Assembly: GCA_002843005.1 (NCBI GenBank) | Contig: PHEX01000006.1 | Location: forward strand, 1-37,722 | DNA from: Candidatus Anoxymicrobium japonicum | GTDB lineage: Bacteria; Actinomycetota; Geothermincolia; Fen-727; Anoxymicrobiaceae | Reading direction: 5' to 3' | DNA length: 37,722 bases | In this document: piece after piece, positions 1 through 5,919 of the stretch | How positions within the stretch are numbered: the stretch's first letter is position 1 | Layout of the letters: every line of letters starts with the position of its first letter | Position numbers and translations under genes: made by a program | Notes under the pieces: model-generated | What the model saw: the letters and a program-made list of their open reading frames with translations, nothing else | Database searches by the model: none | What the model was told of the DNA's origin: nothing

Positions 1-159
1 GACGGGTGTCACCCCCTTAAATGCCAGCTCAACGTTGCGAGGGCTCGCGACACGACGTACGGCGGCGTCCGTTACGCGCGCGCCCTCGATCTCGCACTCT
101 AGCAGCAACGGCATCCTCATCGCCGTATCGAACGGCCCGATAGAAAGGAGGCCTTTCAT
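1..159 (-). CDS. Partial NuoD/hydrogenase-large-subunit-like protein (N-terminus only)
   Basis: The ATG at 159 overlaps the stop of the preceding antiporter-like gene as ATGA, so the two are probably translationally coupled. The 53 codons present begin MKGLLSIGPFDTAMRMPLLL and continue through a CEIEGARV segment. This fits the conserved N-terminus of NuoD/HycE/EchE proteins (GPxHPAL...P..L.L...GE.V). The gene leaves the window before the positions that would show whether it carries the two CxxC nickel-binding motifs of a hydrogenase or is a nickel-free relative. Its place after NuoH-, NuoB- and NuoL/M-like genes supports a catalytic-core subunit. It is short and below normal gene-calling size, but frame, overlap and context make it convincing. 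Confidence 0.72.
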   Translation of the reverse strand, partial: MKGLLSIGPFDTAMRMPLLLECEIEGARVTDAAVRRVASPRNVELAFKGVTPV

Positions 160-1913
160 CGTCTGCTCCGCAGGTAGCCAATTCGCGTCTTTATCCATGC
201 CACGCTGGATTCAAAACCTCTCCCGCGTTTCAAAGGGAAATCAGGCCACGAAAATTCATACGCGCCATCCGCCCCACCCAGAAACGGCGTCATCTGTTTC
301 GCGGCGCCCGACGGCGGGTGGGCCGCCCTGCTCGCGAAGTAGGCGATCAGTGTGACAACCGCAAGCACCAGCAAGAACGCTCCTGCGACATCTCCCCACA
401 CACGGTAGGCGCTCAACGCCGACGCGACGACGTCGGAGGTTCCACGAAACACGACGCCGGGCCCCACAAACCCTCTCGGGAACAACAAGCGCGAACCGCC
501 GCCGATAAAATTCCGCGACAAGATGCCCGGAAACAACCCTATCATCAGTGAAGCGGCGCATATCCCGAGCGGAACCAGTCCCTCCAACAAATGCGGCTTG
601 CGCGAAGAGACAGCCAACCCGCGCGCCGCGTAAGCGCCTCCAAGCACACGGACGACAGCGACGAGCCCGAGTGCCAGGCCCACCAGCACGCCGAAAAGCG
701 CCAGCGCATAAAACCCTCTGACACCGGCTTTGTCGCTGCTCGCGAGCGCAAGCATCGCTTTTCCCACGAACCCGTCCATCGGGGGAACTCCCGCTATCGC
801 CATGCCGGAGAACAGCGTAGCGCCAAACACGAGAGGGGCGGCGTTTACGCTCAGCGGTTGCCTCCCTAGGCGCCCGGTTCCACGAAGCTCTCCCGTCGTC
901 TGAAAAGCCATCAGAAACGCTGTCAGAAACAGCGGCGCGACGAGCAGCAGAAAAAGCCCCGCTTCGAACCCCCCCCTCGAAAACAAAGCGAACGACAGAA
1001 GCAGAGCCCCAGATTGCGCGCAGTAAAACCCGGACACACAGCCCGGGGCCGCGCCGGCGCGGATCGCGACGATTGGCCCGACAACTACCGACAAAAGCGC
1101 GCATATCGCGATGGCCGCGCTCCAATCGCTCGAGACCAGACGCCCGACAAGCGCGATGACAATTGCAAGCCTCATGCCAGCCAGCAAAAAGTTGATGCCC
1201 CCCAGGTAAAAAGAACTCCACGAAGAGTCCGTCCTCGAAACCAGGTCGCCGCTCCACGCGTGAACGGGAAACACGGCAAGCCTTATAAACGCGCTTGCGA
1301 GAAATAAAGCCATGACCGTCACTACCTGCGCTTCGTTCCCCGATGTCAGAGGCGGCTCTATGAGAACCGCGCTCTCCTTGAGCCATATAGAGCAAAGAAG
1401 CGCGCCGGACGCCAGCAGCGCGTCGGCCAGCAACCACGGAACGAAAGCGCGGAAGCGCGGGCGGAGACCGACGGAGTCATGCGCCAGCAATCCCACAAAA
1501 GCCACGGCGCTGACCCCGAGCCACATGAGAACGAAAGACAACAACGTCGTGGCAACGAGCGCCATGCCACCCAACCCGCACGCTGCGGGAATCGTCGCCA
1601 TCAGCAGCGCCGGTCGCGGGACGCTCAGTGGTTTGAAGCCGGCGTAAAGCACGGCCGCTACAGTCAGCATGTTGAGCACAAGAAACGCGGGAAAACCAAA
1701 AGGAGTAAACGTGATCGAGCCCCATGACGTGTGATGTGAACGATTTAGAAAAGCGTTCAGCAGCGCCAGATTGAATCCTGCCGCCAGAACAGCGTAACAA
1801 AACGCGAGTATGCGCCTCGAGCGCTCAGTCCCCCCGGTCACGACAATTATCGCCGATGCCGCGAACGGCAGGAGTACTGTAACGGCTGTGAGCCAGGAAG
1901 CTTCAGCGCGCAA
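156..1913 (-). CDS. NuoL/M/N-type proton (or Na+) translocating membrane subunit
   Basis: This is a 585-residue, very hydrophobic protein with about 14 predicted membrane helices and a soluble C-terminal tail of roughly 45 residues. It belongs to the Mrp-antiporter/complex I family (NuoL, M, N; HyfB/F; EchA). Recognisable pieces include FPVHAWSGDL, matching the PFHxWLPDAH loop, and AGVPPMDGFVGKAML, matching the PPxxGFxxK motif of helices 11-12. It would carry the ion-pumping half-channel of a membrane-bound oxidoreductase. The start overlaps the NuoB-like stop by 11 bases and its stop overlaps the next gene as ATGA, showing tight coupling. Whether the ion is H+ or Na+ cannot be read from the sequence. 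Confidence 0.85.
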   Translation of the reverse strand: MRAEASWLTAVTVLLPFAASAIIVVTGGTERSRRILAFCYAVLAAGFNLALLNAFLNRSHHTSWGSITFTPFGFPAFLVLNMLTVAAVLYAGFKPLSVPRPALLMATIPAACGLGGMALVATTLLSFVLMWLGVSAVAFVGLLAHDSVGLRPRFRAFVPWLLADALLASGALLCSIWLKESAVLIEPPLTSGNEAQVVTVMALFLASAFIRLAVFPVHAWSGDLVSRTDSSWSSFYLGGINFLLAGMRLAIVIALVGRLVSSDWSAAIAICALLSVVVGPIVAIRAGAAPGCVSGFYCAQSGALLLSFALFSRGGFEAGLFLLLVAPLFLTAFLMAFQTTGELRGTGRLGRQPLSVNAAPLVFGATLFSGMAIAGVPPMDGFVGKAMLALASSDKAGVRGFYALALFGVLVGLALGLVAVVRVLGGAYAARGLAVSSRKPHLLEGLVPLGICAASLMIGLFPGILSRNFIGGGSRLLFPRGFVGPGVVFRGTSDVVASALSAYRVWGDVAGAFLLVLAVVTLIAYFASRAAHPPSGAAKQMTPFLGGADGAYEFSWPDFPLKRGRGFESSVAWIKTRIGYLRSRR

Positions 1914-2325
1914 CGTCCATCAACCCCTCACGAATAGCTTCCAGCGAGATGGGGCAACCACCGACTTCGGCATCGGCACTTAAACTGTCCGCGACTGTGT
2001 CAAAATATTTCAGCGGCGCCGCGAGAGGCCCCCTGCCGAGAGCGCAATCTCCAAGGATCATTACCTTTCGCGCGGCCGGCGCCTGCTCTATCACGGAAAG
2101 CGCCGCCTCCGCAAGCCCAACATTCCACAACCCTGTTACTACTATGAGCCCGGCGTGCCTGGGCGAGGCGCACTCACGCGCGCGCGGGCCACGCGCGAAA
2201 CGACCACGGATTACCGCGTCGACCATATCACCGCAACCTCCACAGCAACCAAGACGCACGTGGAAAATAGTGGTTCCTCCGGCCTGTGGCATGAACAAAC
2301 CACTCACGCCGATACTCCGATCCAT
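1903..2325 (-). CDS. NuoB/EchC-like [4Fe-4S] small subunit
   Basis: About 140 residues, matching the NuoB/HyfI/EchC fold. A LGCCGGCGD segment near residue 25 supplies the first cluster ligands. It contains both a Cys-Cys pair as in NuoB and a CxxC spacing as in EchC. A GDCALG segment and a GGCPIS segment supply the remaining two cysteines at the expected distances. The protein would hold the proximal (N2-like) cluster between the large subunit and the membrane arm. The open frame extends upstream, but that part is not protein-like. The ATG at 2325 overlaps the NuoH-like gene by 22 bases; an ATG at 2291 would avoid the overlap and is the alternative start. Confidence 0.78.
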   Translation of the reverse strand: MDRSIGVSGLFMPQAGGTTIFHVRLGCCGGCGDMVDAVIRGRFARGPRARECASPRHAGLIVVTGLWNVGLAEAALSVIEQAPAARKVMILGDCALGRGPLAAPLKYFDTVADSLSADAEVGGCPISLEAIREGLMDVAR

Positions 2326-3242
2326 GTGAGGACCAGACCGATAAGGGCAAGCCCTCCTGCCCCTCCCGCTCCCCAGACAAGCGCTCTTGTGGAGCTGGCT
2401 CTCGCGAAAACGGTGTCTATGAGCGCAAGCAGTAGCAATACCCCCAGAATCTTGAGCCCCCAGAACACAACCGCGAACCAGCGCGCGCACGGCCCCGCGA
2501 AGAAAAGCGCCACCAGGACAAGCGGCACAACGAAAAGCATAGCCGACTCCGAAGCCGCGAAAAACGCCAGTGGAGGTCCGGAGACGTCATCGAGCAAGCC
2601 GCCGGGCGCGCCTTGCTTATAACCTCTTCCCAGTGGGCGCAACCGTGCCAGCGCGAGGGCGGCGGCAGTAGCGGAGGCCAGTGCCAGTAAAGCGCCGGCT
2701 CTGGCCGCGGCGCCTCCCGCGGAAGCGCCCGCCAGAACGCCGTTCGCTACCTGCCACCTGATCAACCCGGAAACCGACACCTCTCCCGTGCGCAGGACGA
2801 GTGCCGCGAGCGCGGTCGCGAAAGGAATCGCCCACGCGAGAAGCGATGCCGCTTCAGGCCACGCCGTCTGACAGACCCTTGGATTTTGAGACAGAAACAC
2901 CGCAAAGACATCCGTGGCGCCCGCCATCAACAACAAAGCGTACAGGAGCGCCAGGTCTCCCTTTAGAAAACCCAGGATGATGCACGAAACCCATGACAGC
3001 GCGAGTATCTTGAGGACAGGAGCTACCCACATGACCGCCTGGAACGAGCCACCGGTGACGATGCACTCGGTGCCGGCGACGACTGAAAAGCGTTCATGGC
3101 CGATGCCCGCGCCCGGCAGTTCCGAGCCACTGATTGCGGTACGAACCCCCGACGCGACGGCGTGAGCGGCAAGACCCGCGAGAAAGATAAACAACATTCC
3201 GGGAAAAACTGTCAGGTAAGCGATCTTTCCAACGAACACCAT
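2304..3242 (-). CDS. NuoH/HyfC/EchB-like membrane anchor subunit
   Basis: A 312-residue polytopic membrane protein. The segment DDVSGPPLAFFAASESAMLF matches the conserved EYSGxxFAxFFLAEY loop of NuoH and HycD, and KILGVLLLLALIDTVFAR matches the following helix and basic end of that family. This subunit links the hydrophilic catalytic arm to the ion-pumping subunits. The open frame begins earlier at 3272, but the ATG at 3242 has a GGAGG six bases ahead and sits just below a leader with a terminator-like hairpin, so it is the better start. It is the first gene of the operon running left. Confidence 0.82.
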   Translation of the reverse strand: MVFVGKIAYLTVFPGMLFIFLAGLAAHAVASGVRTAISGSELPGAGIGHERFSVVAGTECIVTGGSFQAVMWVAPVLKILALSWVSCIILGFLKGDLALLYALLLMAGATDVFAVFLSQNPRVCQTAWPEAASLLAWAIPFATALAALVLRTGEVSVSGLIRWQVANGVLAGASAGGAAARAGALLALASATAAALALARLRPLGRGYKQGAPGGLLDDVSGPPLAFFAASESAMLFVVPLVLVALFFAGPCARWFAVVFWGLKILGVLLLLALIDTVFARASSTRALVWGAGGAGGLALIGLVLTWIGVSA

Positions 3243-3252
3243 GCGCAGCCTC

Positions 3253-3332
3253 CAAAAAAAAGTTGCCCTCAAGCGACTTTCAGGGTCCGTACCGGACGAG
3301 CCGACCCGTTTTCCTTAAATCCTCTTGAGGGC
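3253..3332 (-). promoter_or_regulatory. Leader with terminator and competing stem (attenuator or riboswitch-like)
   Basis: The transcript from the promoter at 3339-3367 should begin near 3332. It starts with CCCTCAAG (3331-3324), which can pair with CTTGAGGG (3273-3266). The 3' half of this stem overlaps a second hairpin, AAAGTCGC (3280-3273) with GCAACTTT (3266-3259), which runs into eight T residues (3261-3254). The two structures exclude each other. A further internal stem GGGTC/GACCC lies between. No start codon for a leader peptide is seen, so a ligand- or protein-sensing RNA is more likely than peptide attenuation. I cannot match it to a named riboswitch class. Confidence 0.5.
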
Positions 3333-3338
3333 TAGATG

Positions 3339-3367
3339 AATCTATTAAATTCCAGTAGCTGCGTCAA
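3339..3367 (-). promoter_or_regulatory. Promoter of the complex I-like operon
   Basis: On the minus strand TTGACG (3367-3362) is followed after exactly 17 bases by TAGATT (3344-3339). This is a good match to a housekeeping sigma-factor promoter. The stretch 3368-3415 upstream holds nothing else I recognise. Confidence 0.6.
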
Positions 3368-3415
3368 GTACACTACGCGGAATTTGTTCAAATTTCTGAA
3401 TCACGCAACTAGGTT

Positions 3416-3554
3416 CGCTTAACTTTGGGAGCAGGTCTTTTTTTTAAAGTCGATCGTCCGTCCAGAGGGGTCAGGCACCGTCTACCGCTAAAGCGGTAGA
3501 CGGTGCCAGGCCCCTCTTAAACTTTAAAAAAAGACCTGCTCCCAAAGTTAAGCG
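3416..3554. repeat. 139-bp near-perfect palindrome carrying the GGGGTCAGGCACCG repeat
   Basis: The outer arms read CGCTTAACTTTGGGAGCAGG from 3416 and the exact reverse complement ending at 3554, directly against the stop codon of the transpeptidase gene. Inside is the inverted pair GGGGTCAGGCACCGTCTACC / GGTAGACGGTGCCAGGCCCC around a short CGCTAAAGCG centre. The left arm has about 13 unpaired bases (3451-3463). The element is the length of a MITE and could fold into a long hairpin or cruciform. It may also end transcription of the transpeptidase gene. Confidence 0.8.
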
Positions 3555-4682
3555 CTACTGCCATCTTGGTTTGGCGGTTACGTCAAACCCGGGGTCGCCC
3601 GGCCCTCGTATTATGTAGACAGGGATGCCCGCTTCAACCATTTCGAAAAGTTGCTCGACGTCTTTCATGTGCATCCGGATGCAGCCGTGAGACGCCGAAC
3701 GCCCGATAGACCACGAAGATGATGTCCCGTGGATCAGCACTCCTGACGCGTTCAACGGCAGGGCGCGCGTCCCCAGCGGATTGCGTGGTCCGGGCGGTAT
3801 GGACGGCGGCATGCTCTTCGCCCATGCGGCGCCGGGGTTGATCCACGATGGGTTCTTCTGCTTCCTCACTATCTTCCACGCGCCTATCGGAGTCGGGTAC
3901 GATGGCGACCCGCAGGCAATCGGAAACTCGGCCAGCACCTGCTCACGGTTGTATAGCGAGAGCTTGTGTTCAGCCAAATTGACAATAATGAGCTTCTGAA
4001 AAACGGCGTCGCTCATCCCGGCTGGAGTGCGGCCTACCTTGACGTTGACAGTCCGATTGCTCGTAACGAGCGCGGCATCGGCGTCCTTCTGGAGTTGCGC
4101 CATGTCACAGTTGCGCCCATCGACAGCCTTGACGATAACCGGTTTCCCCGACGTCACGTCCACATACGCGTCGTGCGGGTGACGGTTGATCGAGTTTATA
4201 GCGTTAGAGAGGAAACTCTGCACGCGGTTGGAATCGCTGTTCGCCAGAACCGAGACGTTAACTGGCATGGGCCTGTTGGTGAAGCGCCTCGCCATCCGCT
4301 CGAAGATGTTTACGTTCCACGCCTTCGCGTAACTTTCCTCGACCATCTTGCGATAATCGAGCATGAGACCAAGCTCCTCGGGTGTTATCTGATACTTCTC
4401 CCCATCGACTTGAAGGGTCAGAGGACGGTTGGCGACACCGGCGAGGTCTTTTCTGCACTTCGCGACCGCTTCCTCCTGGTTCAACCCCGCAACGCTTAAA
4501 CCGACGATCCTGGCGCCCGCGGGAAACTTGCCGAACGCCATCACATCCTCGACGAACAGATACCCCAGCAACCCGGTCACAAGCGCGCCTAACAAGATCG
4601 TGCCCACTACCAGCATTATTCGCGAGAGCTTCTTCTCGCCGAACCATCCCAGCGAGCGAACCGGAATGCTTACCGCTTTCAA
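3555..4682 (-). CDS. Membrane-anchored L,D-transpeptidase (YkuD family)
   Basis: The C-terminal half is a YkuD domain with the signature HGT...SxGxxASHGCIRM; the catalytic cysteine is about residue 334 and its histidine partner lies just before. The enzyme would form 3-3 cross-links in peptidoglycan or attach ligands to it. One transmembrane helix lies near residues 22-45, followed by a domain with GLSVAGLNQEEA, typical of the putative peptidoglycan-binding domain (PG_binding_4) found next to YkuD domains. I choose the TTG at 4682 because AAAGGAG stands five bases ahead of it; the open frame extends to 4730 without an SD. It is divergent from the 3D-domain wall protein, which suggests shared cell-envelope roles. 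Confidence 0.88.
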   Translation of the reverse strand: MKAVSIPVRSLGWFGEKKLSRIMLVVGTILLGALVTGLLGYLFVEDVMAFGKFPAGARIVGLSVAGLNQEEAVAKCRKDLAGVANRPLTLQVDGEKYQITPEELGLMLDYRKMVEESYAKAWNVNIFERMARRFTNRPMPVNVSVLANSDSNRVQSFLSNAINSINRHPHDAYVDVTSGKPVIVKAVDGRNCDMAQLQKDADAALVTSNRTVNVKVGRTPAGMSDAVFQKLIIVNLAEHKLSLYNREQVLAEFPIACGSPSYPTPIGAWKIVRKQKNPSWINPGAAWAKSMPPSIPPGPRNPLGTRALPLNASGVLIHGTSSSWSIGRSASHGCIRMHMKDVEQLFEMVEAGIPVYIIRGPGDPGFDVTAKPRWQ

Positions 4683-4789
4683 GCAATCTCCTTTTAGATT
4701 CACGCCAATCACGGCTATTTCACACGCCACGCCGCAAGCATGATAACGATAATCGGAACGTTAGTCCATCTTTGACTTTCTAAAGTTGG

Positions 4790-4840
4790 CGCAACGGGCA
4801 GGCGCGCCTGTTGCGTGAACGCCTCGTTCTTGTGTATAAT
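4790..4840 (+). promoter_or_regulatory. Promoter with overlapping inverted repeat before the 3D-domain gene
   Basis: TTGCGT (4811-4816) and a perfect TATAAT (4835-4840) are separated by 18 bases. The -35 box is the right arm of an inverted repeat CGCAAC...GTTGCG around a self-complementary AGGCGCGCCT. This could be an operator in the divergent control region 4683-4863. Transcription would start about 15-18 bases before the chosen start codon. Confidence 0.5.
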
Positions 4841-4863
4841 CGGCATGCCAGAAGGTGATTAGA

Positions 4864-5895
4864 TTGCTTTTTAATGATTTCAGGAAGAATACGGATTCAA
4901 ATATCCCGCCGACCAGTGGCGGGTTTGCTGTTATGCGAGCCTGCGCGCCTATCCTCACAATTCTCATAGCCACATCGTTTATCATTGGGTTCGCTGTGTC
5001 ATCGCGCTATGCCACTCGCGCGCTGGCGCAAACCGCGCGTGAAACCGCGAATAGCACAGACGTCATGGCCAGGGACGTTGTGACTCTCGACAGCAAGATC
5101 AACGGCCTGCAGAACAAACTCTCCGAGCTCGAGAGTAAATCGTCCACCCTGAGCGAGCGCATCAAGAGTATCGGCGCACAGATTATGTTGTGTCGCGAGA
5201 AGCTCGCGAACCAGCGCGTGGCCCTCTCGGCGCGCGCGAGGCGGCTGTACATAAACGGACCCACCAACAAGCTCGCGATGCTGGTGTCCTCCGATGACGT
5301 TTCAGACTTTTTCAAGCGCAAAGAGATGCTTCAGAAGGTCGCGGAGCGCGATGCTCAACTCATCAGGAACTTTAAGACGGAAGCGGACGCGCTCAGTGCC
5401 TCTATGTCCGAAATGGAGCAGCGCAAGAAAGAGATCAACAAAATCAGTATGGATCTTCGCTCTCGCGCGCGACGCCTGGAAAACGATCGCAGCGCGCGCG
5501 CGGCGATACTGACAAAGGCGGGCGAAAGAAGCGGTGACGTCACGTCCCGGTCCAACAAAATCGAAGAGAAGATCAAGGAGATCAACCCGCAGGTTCCCAC
5601 GGGCAAACCAACTGGGCGAATAATGATGATGGTCGCCACCGCTTACTCACCCGAGGAGCCCGGACTCAGCAACCATACGGCATCGGGAATGCTGGCGACG
5701 CGCGGCGTGGTCGCGGTGGATCCGCGCGTCATACCGCTCGGCACGCGCCTGAACGTCGAAGGGTACGGCAACTGCATCGCGGGCGACACCGGTTCGACCA
5801 TCAAAGGCAACCGCATCGACCTGTGCTTCGATACGCTCGCTGAAATGAACGCGTTCGGCGGCTACCGCACCGTGCGAGTCGAAATACTGGAGTAA
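4864..5895 (+). CDS. Exported coiled-coil protein with C-terminal 3D domain (cell-wall hydrolase-like)
   Basis: About 343 residues: an N-terminal membrane-spanning or signal segment around residues 25-45, a long coiled coil (about 60-240) resembling the PcsB/CwlO-type hinge region, and a C-terminal 3D domain. The 3D domain shows its three aspartates in VAVDPRVIPLGT, AGDTGSTIKG and NRIDLCFD. 3D domains share the double-psi barrel of MltA-type lytic transglycosylases and Rpf2/YabE wall proteins. The role is probably peptidoglycan cleavage or remodelling on the outer face. The TTG at 4864 has AAGGTG six bases ahead. GTG 4855 and ATG 4933 are alternatives. Confidence 0.75.
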   Translation: MLFNDFRKNTDSNIPPTSGGFAVMRACAPILTILIATSFIIGFAVSSRYATRALAQTARETANSTDVMARDVVTLDSKINGLQNKLSELESKSSTLSERIKSIGAQIMLCREKLANQRVALSARARRLYINGPTNKLAMLVSSDDVSDFFKRKEMLQKVAERDAQLIRNFKTEADALSASMSEMEQRKKEINKISMDLRSRARRLENDRSARAAILTKAGERSGDVTSRSNKIEEKIKEINPQVPTGKPTGRIMMMVATAYSPEEPGLSNHTASGMLATRGVVAVDPRVIPLGTRLNVEGYGNCIAGDTGSTIKGNRIDLCFDTLAEMNAFGGYRTVRVEILE

Positions 5896-5919
5896 GATCA
5901 GGGGTCAGGCACCGTTGCG
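5896..5919. repeat. Short copy of the GGGGTCAGGCACCG repeat
   Basis: AGGGGTCAGGCACCGTTGCG fills the 24-base gap between two convergent stop codons. It joins the head seen at the other loci to the GTTGCGTT tail seen in the hairpins at 9537 and 23032, which ties those hairpins to the same family. Confidence 0.65.

Noticed and set aside
1-159. Calling the left-edge gene a [NiFe] hydrogenase large subunit outright
   Set aside because: The nickel-binding motifs would lie outside the window, so a nickel-free relative cannot be excluded.
256-1437. 393-codon frame within the NuoL/M-like gene
   Set aside because: It is arginine-rich, lacks membrane helices and lies wholly inside the antiporter-like gene in another frame.
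3253-3332. Assignment of the leader to a known riboswitch class (ZTP, c-di-GMP, Moco, Na+)
   Set aside because: I compared remembered consensus features and none fits well enough; only the alternative pairing is claimed.
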